A stretch of DNA of 64,000 nucleotides from Streptomyces sp. TLI_235 (GTDB lineage: Bacteria > Actinomycetota > Actinomycetes > Streptomycetales > Streptomycetaceae), in contig NSGV01000003.1 in NCBI GenBank assembly GCA_002300355.1, forward strand, positions 372,001 through 436,000. The letters run 5' to 3'. Of the stretch, positions 54,718 to 62,419 are shown in pieces (the stretch's first letter is position 1; each line of letters starts with the position of its first letter). The notes under the pieces were generated by a model. It was given only the letters and a program-made list of their open reading frames with translations, was not told the origin of the DNA and did no database searches. A program made the translations under genes and the position numbers.

Positions 54718-55371
54718 CTACGGCCTGGGAGTCCGTCGGCGCCGGACTGCCCAGGCGAGCGCCCCGAGGGCGAACCCGTACACCGACACCAGCCCGTGGC
54801 CGTTGTCCTGGGCCAGCCACATCGCGAGGCCGAGCACCGGGACGCCGACCGCCAGGGCGATTTCCTTCGGGAGTCGGGTGCGGGTGAGCAGGGCGAGGGC
54901 GAGGGTGGCGCCGAGGAAGTAGGTGGCACCGGAGCTGCCTGCGAAGTTGCGCGGATCGTTGCTGGGGCCGTCGGCGAGGCCGAGCGCGGTGTCGAGGCGG
55001 CTGGGCAGCACGATGCCGGCCAGGAAGAAAGCGGGGACCATCCGGCCGCCCCAGTGCCATTCGGCGAGCGCGGCGACGGCAGCGAGGGTGAGGAGGTTCC
55101 ACAGGCCGCCGAAGAGGCCGCCGTTCTGCATGAATACCGAGGTGAACTCGCGCCACCAGCCGGACTTGGCCGGGTCGGCGTCGAGCGCGTCCATCGCCCC
55201 GGGCCAGGCCAGTTGGAGCAGGACGCCCCCGACGGCGAGCGCGGTCAGGCCGACCGCCGCCCACGGGAGCGGACGATCGCGCAGCGTGTCCCGGCCGACC
55301 ACGCCGAGTCCGCAGTTGATCATCATGACCATCAGCGCGGCTGTGGTCACGTTGAAGACGATCGCCCCCAT
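54718..55371 (-). CDS. Rhomboid-like membrane protein
   Basis: 217 residues with six spans from ATG 55371. The sequence WWREFTSVFMQNGGLFGGLW and FAGSSGATYFLGATLALALL gives a rhomboid-type GxSG motif, and DNGHGLVSVYGFALG contains a His in the last span as expected for the catalytic dyad. The loop motif is unusual, so activity is uncertain; it may belong to the inactive rhomboid-like group. It is divergent from the TetR gene with operators between. Confidence 0.65.
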   Translation of the reverse strand: MGAIVFNVTTAALMVMMINCGLGVVGRDTLRDRPLPWAAVGLTALAVGGVLLQLAWPGAMDALDADPAKSGWWREFTSVFMQNGGLFGGLWNLLTLAAVAALAEWHWGGRMVPAFFLAGIVLPSRLDTALGLADGPSNDPRNFAGSSGATYFLGATLALALLTRTRLPKEIALAVGVPVLGLAMWLAQDNGHGLVSVYGFALGALAWAVRRRRTPRP

Positions 55372-55396
55372 TGCCCGTTCTCCCCCGATCACGGCG

Positions 55397-55417
55397 TTTT
55401 CCAACGCCGTTGGAAAA
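55397..55417. promoter_or_regulatory. TetR operator 1
   Basis: TTTTCCAACGCCGTTGGAAA(A): a perfect 21-bp palindrome around a central C, about 25 bp upstream of the rhomboid-like gene start. Size and symmetry are typical of TetR sites. Confidence 0.75.
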
Positions 55418-55442
55418 TCTGTCGGCGCCAAGCTAGCACGGC

Positions 55443-55461
55443 TTTCGAACAGCGTTGGAAG
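55443..55461. promoter_or_regulatory. TetR operator 2 (imperfect)
   Basis: TTTCGAACAGCGTTGGAAG repeats the CCAAC/GTTGGAA arms of site 1 imperfectly and lies just upstream of the TetR start, so it may mediate autorepression. Confidence 0.6.
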
Positions 55462-55480
55462 AGGGCTGTACGGTGGGCGG

Positions 55481-56128
55481 GTGAAGCTCACCAAGGGGCG
55501 CATCGTCGACGCGGGGATGGCCGTCTTCGCCGAGGTCGGCTATCACCACCTGTCCATGCGTCAGGTCGCCGACCGACTGGACACCCACGCGGGGAGCCTC
55601 TACTACCACGTCCGCGGCAAGGACGAACTGCTCGCCCTGATGGCCGACCGGATCTGCCGCCGGGCGTACGACGCTGGCACCGAGGCCCTCGCCGCACTCC
55701 CGTCCACCGCCGGCTGGCCGGACCGCGTCCACGCCCAGGCCGCCGGCCTGCGCCGGAGCATCGGAGAGCATCCCGGCGGCGCCCGGCTCCTCGCCGAGAG
55801 CCCCGGCATGCTGAGCACCGGCGCACTCGCGCTGATGGAACGCCTGCTCGCCACCCTGGGCGACGCCGGCCTGCCCGCCGAGGACGGCGCCGTCGCCGCC
55901 GACACCCTCCTCAGCCACGTCACCGGCTTCGTCCTCCAGGAGCAGAACCAACCCACCGCTCCGCCGCCCGTCACCGCCGAACTACACGCCGACCTGTGCG
56001 AGCGCTTCCCCCTGCTCATGGGCCCCACGTTCCCCCGCCTGAGCCAGGACGAGAAGTTCACCCGGAGCGTCCGCCTGCTCTGCGCCGGCTTCGCGACCCT
56101 CGCCCGGCCGTCGGCACCTGGCGCTTGA
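55481..56128 (+). CDS. TetR family regulator
   Basis: 215 residues from GTG 55481. N-terminal HTH: KGRIVDAGMAVFAEVGYHHL then SMRQVADRLDTHAGSLYYHV then RGKDELLALMADR. The C-terminal ligand domain resembles TetR_C proteins with the HVTGFVLQEQ helix. Likely represses the divergent rhomboid-like gene and itself through the palindromes at 55397 and 55443. Ligand unknown. Confidence 0.9.
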   Translation: MKLTKGRIVDAGMAVFAEVGYHHLSMRQVADRLDTHAGSLYYHVRGKDELLALMADRICRRAYDAGTEALAALPSTAGWPDRVHAQAAGLRRSIGEHPGGARLLAESPGMLSTGALALMERLLATLGDAGLPAEDGAVAADTLLSHVTGFVLQEQNQPTAPPPVTAELHADLCERFPLLMGPTFPRLSQDEKFTRSVRLLCAGFATLARPSAPGA

Positions 56129-56291
56129 ACCACGCGCGGGGCGCACAACGTGCGGCCCGTGGACCCCACCCTCACGGGGGTGGCCATGCACAAACGAACA
56201 GCCGTCCTGTCCGACGTCCGCGGAGTTCTGCCCGGCTCTGGAGGCCGTCCTCGACGCCCCCAGCAAGACCGAGCAGGGCTGGCAGGCCCGC

Positions 56292-56819
56292 ATGAACCCG
56301 GACCAGCTCCGGGTCCTGCGCAACCTCGTCAGCCGCTCCTTCGCCGTCCTCGCCGCACCCGACGGGGAAGGCCACCTCGACCTCGACGACGAGGACAAGG
56401 TCCACCTCACCCAAGACGTCACCAACGAACTCCTCGTCGTCCTGGCCATCGCCGCCACGGGCACCATGGAGCACCACGTCGTCGACCTCGGCAACGGCGC
56501 AGCGACCATCATGGACGCCGACGCCGCGAACGATCCCCAAGCCGTCCAGGAGATGCGCGACCGAGCCACGAAGCAGCTCCGGGTACGGAAATTGACCGAG
56601 CGTCGGAAGCGAGCTCGGGAACGAGTCGCCGGTCAGGCGGCGACGGCGGCCGTGCTCACGCCCAGGAGCTCCTCCAGCCGGGCGACGCTCTGCGTCTCGT
56701 CCTCGGCCAGCACGGTGGTGATGCCGAGCGCCTCGGCCGGCGGCAGGTTCACCGGATGGTCGTCGACGAAGACGCACGCCTCCCCGGGCAGACCCATGCG
56801 CTCCAGCACGATCCGGTAG
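56292..56819 (+). CDS. Hypothetical protein, 3' end uncertain
   Basis: The first 115 residues from ATG 56292 are convincing (QLRVLRNLVSRSFAVLAAPD, DDEDKVHLTQDVTNELLVVL, HHVVDLGNGAATIMDADAAN). The coding feel extends upstream (EAVLDAPSKTEQGWQAR), so the true start may be earlier. After 56633 the frame runs antisense through the HAD gene and is probably not translated naturally; the natural stop may be lost. Function unknown. Confidence 0.4.
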   Translation: MNPDQLRVLRNLVSRSFAVLAAPDGEGHLDLDDEDKVHLTQDVTNELLVVLAIAATGTMEHHVVDLGNGAATIMDADAANDPQAVQEMRDRATKQLRVRKLTERRKRARERVAGQAATAAVLTPRSSSSRATLCVSSSASTVVMPSASAGGRFTGWSSTKTHASPGRPMRSSTIR

Positions 56820-57286
56820 ATCGCCGGGTCCGGCTTGGCCACCCGCTCCCGCTCCGAGATCACCGCGACGTCGAACAGCTCCCACACCCCGGCCGCCGCA
56901 TACGGGTCGTACGGGTCCAGGCCGAAGGAGTTCGACAGCAGCGCCACCGTGTAGCCGGCCGCCCGCGCCGACTTCGCCAGCCGAATCATCCCCGCGGCCG
57001 GGCGCACCCCGGCCCAGACCCGGCCCATCAGATTCTCCGCCTCCACCCCCAGGATCGCCGCCGTGCCCACGTTCCACTCCGCCTGCCCGATCGCCCCGCA
57101 CTCGAGCGCCGCATACAGCCGACGGCCCTCCGGGTGGTGGTTCAGCGCGCTGCGCCACGCCTCCGCATCCAGGCCCTGCTGCACGCACCACTGCCGGTGC
57201 GCCTCCAGCACCCCCGTGGTCAGCACACCCGCGAAGTCCAGGATCAGCCCCCGGTACGCCGTCCCCGGCCCGGTCCCACCCGCCAT
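56633..57286 (-). CDS. HAD-IA family hydrolase
   Basis: 217 residues from ATG 57286. Motif I is LILDFAGVLTTG, where the usual second Asp (DxD) is Ala-Gly, so it is D-x-A type. Motif II is VALLSNS, motif III Lys is in RVAKPDP, and motif IV VFVDDHPVNL is intact. HAD-IA enzymes hydrolyse phosphate esters. The change in motif I may alter the acid/base step. It converges on the gene at 56292. Confidence 0.85.
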   Translation of the reverse strand: MAGGTGPGTAYRGLILDFAGVLTTGVLEAHRQWCVQQGLDAEAWRSALNHHPEGRRLYAALECGAIGQAEWNVGTAAILGVEAENLMGRVWAGVRPAAGMIRLAKSARAAGYTVALLSNSFGLDPYDPYAAAGVWELFDVAVISERERVAKPDPAIYRIVLERMGLPGEACVFVDDHPVNLPPAEALGITTVLAEDETQSVARLEELLGVSTAAVAA

Positions 57287-57443
57287 GCCACGCCCCTCGC
57301 GTTGCCCCCCGCTCCAGACCGTACCCGCAGCAGGCGGCGAAGAGATCGCGAGCAGCGTCCTCGGCTCAGTCCTCGGACCGTGTCGAGTGATCATCGGCGC
57401 TGCAAATCCGGTGGGATCCGCAGCGCCGGGCGTGGGCCGCGAG

Positions 57444-57980
57444 TCAGACGGAGAAGTCGGCCCACTCCAGGCCGGTCAACGTGACCTGCAGGCCGCGGGC
57501 GCGGCGGCCGCCGTCCTGGAAGTAGGCCCGGCCGAGGCCTTCGGCGATGATCTGTTCCTGTTCCTGTGGGGTGGCGCCGCGGTCGCGGGCGACGAACAGG
57601 TCGCGGGCGACGCTGCCGGGCAGCCGCTGGGTGACGATCCGCTCACGGGGGTCGTCGGTGGACAGGCCCGCGGAGGTGTAGCCGAAGAAGGCCATGACCT
57701 CAACAGTGAAGCCACGGGCCTCCGCGGCCTCGCGGACGCGCCGGCGGACGCGGGGCTGCCAGCGCTCGCGCACCGCGTCCTCGACCTTGCGGGCGTTCTC
57801 CGTCCCGATGCCGGCGCCCTTGCGCCACCGCTCCACCGAGCGCATCGACACGCCCAGGTGAGCGGCAACGGCCCGGGTACCCTTCAACTGCCGGATCAGG
57901 AAATTGATCCGGCCCGGGAGGGTCTTGGGGATGGGCTGGGTCTGCAGGGCGCGTTCCAGCCCCCGGTCGATGGCATCCAT
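57444..57980 (-). CDS. tpg: Terminal protein Tpg (telomere end-capping)
   Basis: 178 residues, the usual Tpg size. The N-terminal part reads LERALQTQPIPKTLPGRINF, LIRQLKGTRAVAAHLGVSMR, VERWRKGAG (HTH), then RERWQPRVRRRVREAAEARG and MAFFGYTSAG, DDPRERIVTQRLPGSVARDL, and ends with GRAYFQDGGRRARGLQVTLT. This is the signature of Streptomyces terminal proteins that are bound to the 5' ends of linear replicons and prime fill-in of the telomere overhang. It starts six bases after tap in one operon. Residues for DNA linkage are not certain here. Confidence 0.9.
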   Translation of the reverse strand: MDAIDRGLERALQTQPIPKTLPGRINFLIRQLKGTRAVAAHLGVSMRSVERWRKGAGIGTENARKVEDAVRERWQPRVRRRVREAAEARGFTVEVMAFFGYTSAGLSTDDPRERIVTQRLPGSVARDLFVARDRGATPQEQEQIIAEGLGRAYFQDGGRRARGLQVTLTGLEWADFSV

Positions 57981-57986
57981 GTCTGG

Positions 57987-60347
57987 CTACTCCCCCTCGG
58001 CGACGGCGTCGCCGCCCTTGATGTGCCGGCCCGGGTTGGTGTCCTCGGCGATCAACTCGAGGGCCCAGTCCATGCTCTGGGTGCCCTCGTGCTTGCACAG
58101 GCCCGGCGAGATCCCGAGGCGCCACACCGTCGTCAGCGTCCCGTCGCTTCCGCGGAGCAGGTCCAGGGCGGAGGGGCCCGGGGACGGGTAGACGGTGCAG
58201 TCGGAGAGGATCGCGAGCGGGAACCGGCCGGTGGCCTGCGCGTGGCGGCGGATCTTGCGGTGCTGGTTGACGGTGGCGGTGTCGATGATCAGCGCGCGGT
58301 TCAGCGGGTCCCAGGTCGGGCGCTCGAGGGCGGGCCAGCGCTGGCCGGGTCGGTAGGAGGCGCCGCGGGGGCGCTCGCGGAGCTTGCCCACGCCGCCCTT
58401 CGCGGTCGCCTTCACCGCGGCCAGGATGGCGAGCTCGACCGGGTCGCCGTGCTCCTGCAGGCCGGCCATCGCCGCCAGGAACGCCTCCGGGTCCTGCTCC
58501 CCCAGGTCCAGCGGCACGCCGAGCCGGTCCATGGTGGTGAGGTAGGCGGCGCGCAGGTGCTTGTGCCACGGGTCGAGCCACGGACCGGACTCGTGCCGCA
58601 GCCAGCCCTCAGTCGGCGCCACGGCAAGGCCGAGTTCGCGGGCGTAGGCGACCTTCGCGGTGGTGTACCAGGCCGGGCCGGTCGGCGGCAGGCCGTCCGG
58701 GGTGAACGGGTTCGGCAGCCGCGGGTCCAGCTCGGCGGTGGAGAAGTCGCACTTCCAGCTGCCGGGGATCTTCGGGTCGAAGATGGGGTTGAGCTCGTGC
58801 ACCGGCTCCGACAGGGCCATCGTCAGGCGGCCGGCGGCGGCGAGGAAGGCGGTGTTGATGTCCAGGCCGACGACGTGCGGCAGGGCCCGCTCACCGTCGC
58901 CGATCGCCTGTTCGGGGCGGATCCAGTCCCACGCCTCGGTGACCAGGACGTCGGCGGGGTCGCGGTCCTGGGCGACCGGGTGCTCGGCGGGGGCCTCCGG
59001 CGGCGCCGGGTCGAACGCCCGCGAGCGCGAACCCTCCACCAGGCCCGAGGTCCAGCCCGTCTCGGTGCGCACCGCGCGGGTCGGCGGGCGCAGCGCTTCC
59101 ATCAGGGAGAGGCCGGTGACGGCGGTGGAGCCGCGGGGGGTCATGACGCGTTCGGCGTAGCCGCCGAGGAGCGCGGCGAGCTGGGCGGGATCGAGGCCTG
59201 CGGGGATGTTCCAGCCGGGGGAGGTGAGGGCGGCCCAGGCGGGGATGCAGTACTGGACGCAACTCCGCTTGGCGCCGTCGGGGGTGCGGTAGACGCGGGC
59301 CCAGGGGCCGAAGCCGCGCTGGGTGAGCTGCCAGCCCGCCTTGGTGAGGGCCTTGACGGTCTTGTGGGTCTCGGGGAGGCGGCCGAGCCGGCGCTCGAAG
59401 TGCCCGTCGGCGTCGCTGCCCATCGGGGGCAGGCCGAGCAGGGTCGCGGCGGCGTCGGTGAGGACGATCAGCGGGTCGCCGTCCTTGCCGTGCTTGTGCA
59501 GCCGCACCTCGCCGAGGCCCGCGGTCAGCGTCCACTCGGTGAGTTCCGGCAGCGTCATCACGGCCGGGATGTCGAGGGTGCGGCCGTCGACCAGGTGCGC
59601 GATCAGGCCACGGCCGGACGGGGCCGGGTCGACGACGGCGAGCGGCCCGTTCGGGAACTTCTCGGCCGCCGCGGCACGGGCGTCGTTCGCCGGAGCAGCC
59701 GTGCTGGACGCCGCCTTCCGCGTCGGGCGGGCACTCGAACGCGAGGACGAGGATGGGCGCGCCGCCCGGGCCGGAGCAGCAGCGGGCGCCGGCCGGCGGG
59801 CAGGCGCGGGCGCAGCGATTTCCGCAGCCACGGGCGCGGACGGGACGGCGGCGGCGGGGACAGCAGCAGCGGGCGTAGCGGCGGGGGCGCAGAAGCCGCC
59901 CACGTGCATCGGCTGGCCGGCCGCGCGATAGGGGGTGGGGCGTCCGCACCGGACGCAGGGCTGCACCGGGGCGGTGACAAGTTCACCCGACGGCGTCCGG
60001 TCCAGCTCCGCCGGGATCGACGCGGGCATCGGGGCCGGAGCCGGGGCATGCGCGGGCGCCGGGGCCGAAGCGGAAGCGGGCTCTGCTGGGGGTGTGGGGA
60101 TGAGGCGGGCGGCCATGCCCTCAAGGAGCTTGGCGTAGGCGGCGCGGCCCTCGCCCTGCGGGTCGCGCTGGCCCGACTCCCAGGCGGTGAACGTGCTGGT
60201 ACTGACGCCGAGGGCCTTCGCGGTCTCGGCCTTCGTCAGCCCGTACTCGGTGCGCAGCCATTCGCGTTCGGCGGGCTCAGGCAGGGCGACGGTGCGGCGC
60301 GGGCCGGCTCCGAGCAGCGCGTCGATGGCGTCCGGGGTGTCGGTCAT
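57987..60347 (-). CDS. tap: Telomere-associated protein Tap
   Basis: 786 residues from ATG 60347. The N-terminus has an XRE-type HTH (LRTEYGLTKAETAKALGVST then STFTAWESGQRDPQGEGRAA), as in Tap proteins. A long Ala/Pro linker with CVRCGRPTPY follows. The C-terminal 500 residues hold conserved Tap blocks such as HVVGLDINTAFLAAAGRLTM and RALIIDTATVNQHRKIRRHA. Tap binds the telomere 3' overhang and recruits Tpg. It overlaps the upstream gene by ATGA and is six bases from tpg. Confidence 0.9.
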   Translation of the reverse strand: MTDTPDAIDALLGAGPRRTVALPEPAEREWLRTEYGLTKAETAKALGVSTSTFTAWESGQRDPQGEGRAAYAKLLEGMAARLIPTPPAEPASASAPAPAHAPAPAPMPASIPAELDRTPSGELVTAPVQPCVRCGRPTPYRAAGQPMHVGGFCAPAATPAAAVPAAAVPSAPVAAEIAAPAPARRPAPAAAPARAARPSSSSRSSARPTRKAASSTAAPANDARAAAAEKFPNGPLAVVDPAPSGRGLIAHLVDGRTLDIPAVMTLPELTEWTLTAGLGEVRLHKHGKDGDPLIVLTDAAATLLGLPPMGSDADGHFERRLGRLPETHKTVKALTKAGWQLTQRGFGPWARVYRTPDGAKRSCVQYCIPAWAALTSPGWNIPAGLDPAQLAALLGGYAERVMTPRGSTAVTGLSLMEALRPPTRAVRTETGWTSGLVEGSRSRAFDPAPPEAPAEHPVAQDRDPADVLVTEAWDWIRPEQAIGDGERALPHVVGLDINTAFLAAAGRLTMALSEPVHELNPIFDPKIPGSWKCDFSTAELDPRLPNPFTPDGLPPTGPAWYTTAKVAYARELGLAVAPTEGWLRHESGPWLDPWHKHLRAAYLTTMDRLGVPLDLGEQDPEAFLAAMAGLQEHGDPVELAILAAVKATAKGGVGKLRERPRGASYRPGQRWPALERPTWDPLNRALIIDTATVNQHRKIRRHAQATGRFPLAILSDCTVYPSPGPSALDLLRGSDGTLTTVWRLGISPGLCKHEGTQSMDWALELIAEDTNPGRHIKGGDAVAEGE

Positions 60348-60718
60348 CGCCCGCTCTCCGAGGTGGGGGCCGCCGGGAGCGGGGCCCGGCCGGGGTCGGC
60401 GTCGAGGAAGGTGCGCAGCGCTGCGCCGGTCATGATCCGGGCGGGGTTGCGGCCGGGCGGCAGCGGGAGTCGCTCGCCGAGCGCCCAGCGGAACCGGGCG
60501 GCGGGCGCGAGGTCGAAGGCGTACTTGCCGCCGGCCTGCGGGTCCTGTTCGGCGCTGCGGATCTCGAACGCGCCGACGCACACGCCGCCGTCGACGAACG
60601 CGAGCAGGAAGTCGCCGTGATCGGCGATCGTCTGCTCGCCGAACCGCCACCAGCGGGACGCGCCCTCCAGGACCGTCTCGCCTCCCCTGAGTGCCTGCCG
60701 GACGTCCACTGCGAGCAC
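60344..60718 (-). CDS. Hypothetical protein at the head of the tap operon
   Basis: 124 residues from GTG 60718 with GGGGAGGG ahead. Reads LAVDVRQALRGGETVLEGAS, WWRFGEQTIADHGDFLLAFV, DGGVCVGAFEIRSAEQDPQA and RIMTGAALRTFLDAD. No family recognised. The stop overlaps the tap start (ATGA), so it is translationally coupled to tap and may take part in telomere work or its control. Confidence 0.7.
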   Translation of the reverse strand: MLAVDVRQALRGGETVLEGASRWWRFGEQTIADHGDFLLAFVDGGVCVGAFEIRSAEQDPQAGGKYAFDLAPAARFRWALGERLPLPPGRNPARIMTGAALRTFLDADPGRAPLPAAPTSESGR

Positions 60719-60761
60719 GAGAGCCCTCCCCAAGCCGGGACATGGTAAGCCGTACGATGCA

Positions 60762-60791
60762 ATCGTAACGCAGATCATATCCGTTTATCAA
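60762..60791 (-). promoter_or_regulatory. Predicted promoter of the tap operon
   Basis: On the minus strand TTGATA (60786-60791), an 18-base spacer and TACGAT (60762-60767), in an A/T-rich patch 44 bases before the first start codon. This fits a housekeeping sigma promoter. Confidence 0.5.
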
Positions 60792-60890
60792 CTCATAAAA
60801 TCCAACGAAGGTGCGAACGGACATGGCTGACGATCGGTCACGGAGATGCAGGTGGCTCAGGGCGCAGTGGAAGCAGTGCCTCGGAAACGC

Positions 60891-60923
60891 GGCAGGCCCG
60901 GCACCTGGGGTGCCGGGCCTGCC
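60891..60923 (-). terminator. Terminator after tRNA-Met
   Basis: A 14-bp perfect stem (GGCAGGCCCGGCAC and its complement, loop CTGGG) lying five bases past the tRNA 3' end. Confidence 0.8.
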
Positions 60924-60928
60924 GGGGT

Positions 60929-61005
60929 TGGTAGCGGGGACAGGATTTGAACCTGCGACCTCTGGGTTATGAGCCCAGCGAGCTACCGAGCTGCTCCACC
61001 CCGCG
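60929..61005 (-). tRNA. tRNA-Met (CAT), initiator type, CCA encoded
   Basis: 77 bases fold into a full cloverleaf: acceptor CGCGGGG/CCCCGCT with an unpaired C1-U72 (initiators lack the 1-72 pair), D-arm GAGC/GCTC, anticodon arm CTGGG-CTCATAA-CCCAG with three G:C pairs next to the loop, T-arm GCAGG/CCTGT with TTCAAAT. CCA is encoded. These mark an initiator tRNA. It sits 210 bp from the tap operon promoter. Confidence 0.9.
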
Positions 61006-61243
61006 TCGGTAGGCACGACTGTACGGCACCGCACCTGACCATGGGAAATGCATTCCTGCCGACCGGCTGGTCGAAGAACGGCGAAAGGTCCACCGAGGTG
61101 GTTCGGCGGCGGACCCTGGACCGAAGCGGTGCTCGTATGCGGCATGGGCGGCGGCCAAGGGCGGGTGCCATCTCGCCGGCGGCAGCGTCGGCGGGCAGGT
61201 TTGGTGATGGCCAGGTTCTTGCCGGTGGCGGGCCACAAGTCGA

Positions 61244-61660
61244 CCCCAGCACCATCGGACGGTGGCGGACGTGCCGGTGGACGGCCGGCGGGTCGTCGTC
61301 TCGGCGAGGCTGCGGCGGCTGGTGTGCCCGATGCTCGGCTGCTCGCGGCAGACGTTCCGCGAGCAGGTTCCCGGCGTCGTGGAGCGCTACCAGCGCTGCA
61401 CTACCCGCCTGGCCGACCAGCTCGGATCCGTGGTGAAGGAGTTATCGGGCCGGGCGGGCGCCCGCCTCTCCCGTGTCCTGGCCTGTTGTATCTCTCGCTC
61501 GACCGCCCTGCGCGTGCTCATGCGCCAGGCATTGCCGCCGCCACGCGTTCCGCGTGTGCTCGGCGTCGACGACTTCGCCCTCAGACGCCGGCACCGATAC
61601 GCGACCGTGCTCATCGACGCCGAGAGCGGCGAGCGGATCGACGTCCTGCCCGACCGCAGT
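61244..61660 (+). pseudogene. ISL3 family transposase N-terminal remnant
   Basis: Reads HRTVADVPVDGRRVVVSARL then RRLVCPMLGCSRQTFREQVP (zinc-binding Cys region) and, later, PRVLGVDDFALRRRHRYATV then LIDAESGERIDVLPDR, which holds the first catalytic Asp (GVDDFA). The second Asp, Glu and the end are missing. The matching C-terminal end of an ISL3 element lies at 37152, same strand. Confidence 0.75.
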
Positions 61661-61870
61661 ACCCAGACCTCGGCGCCCCACGCGCGCTGGTCGGCGGCGG
61701 TCATCCCCCGCCCGGCCAGACAGGGCGTCGTACGCACCCGCACCCATCTGCCATCCCGCAGCGGGACACCGGCCCGGTGCTCCTCCCGGCTCCTCGCGTC
61801 GGCCGGCGGGCCCGGTGGTGTTAGATCCGGGGTCGGCCAGACATAAACGGGGTGAGGCGATCGGCGAGGG

Positions 61871-62419
61871 GTGACGGTGGGGGACCGGGAAGCGTTCCGG
61901 AGGGTGTACCGCGAGCACTACGACGCGGTGTACCGCTACATGATCAGGCGGGTCGGTGCCACCGACGCGGCGGACCTGGCCGCGGAGGTCTTCACAGTCG
62001 CGTGGCGCCGCATGGACGCGCTGCCCGCCCTGGCGCCGTTGCCCTGGCTCTACGCGGTGGCCCGCAACACGGTCGCCAACCACCGGCGCAAGGCGGGCCG
62101 CGCCGAGGACATGGAACGGAGCCTGGCCGTCGAGGCCACCGCCACGGCGCGCGACATCGGCGAGACGGTCACGGAGCGGCACACCGTGCACCGGGCCTGG
62201 GCCGCGCTGCGGACCTCGGACCAGGAAGTGCTGGCACTGATCGGCTGGGAGGGCCTGACGGTCCGCGAGGCGGCCCGCGTCCTCGGCTGCTCCGCGCCCG
62301 CCTGCTCGGTGCGCCTGATGCGCGCCCGCACTCGACTCGCCCAGGCCCTGGAAACCGCCGACGGCGCCAGAGGGACAACGGAAACCATCGGAAGAGCAAG
62401 TTTGGGGGCATCACGGTGA
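61871..62419 (+). CDS. ECF-type RNA polymerase sigma factor
   Basis: 182 residues from GTG 61871 with a GGCGAGGG-like site. Region 2 reads FRRVYREHYDAVYRYMIRRV and DLAAEVFTVAWRRMDALP; region 4 reads AWAALRTSDQEVLALIGWEG and LTVREAARVLGCSAPACSVR then LMRARTRLA. It is coupled to the next gene by a GTGA overlap. Such pairs with CU044_5270 proteins are common in actinobacteria; the second protein probably modulates the sigma factor. Confidence 0.9.
   Translation: MTVGDREAFRRVYREHYDAVYRYMIRRVGATDAADLAAEVFTVAWRRMDALPALAPLPWLYAVARNTVANHRRKAGRAEDMERSLAVEATATARDIGETVTERHTVHRAWAALRTSDQEVLALIGWEGLTVREAARVLGCSAPACSVRLMRARTRLAQALETADGARGTTETIGRASLGASR

Noticed and set aside
57063..60620. 1185-codon open frame on the plus strand
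   Set aside because: Antisense to tap, tpg and the HAD gene, all of which have clear families; the frame has no recognisable domain.
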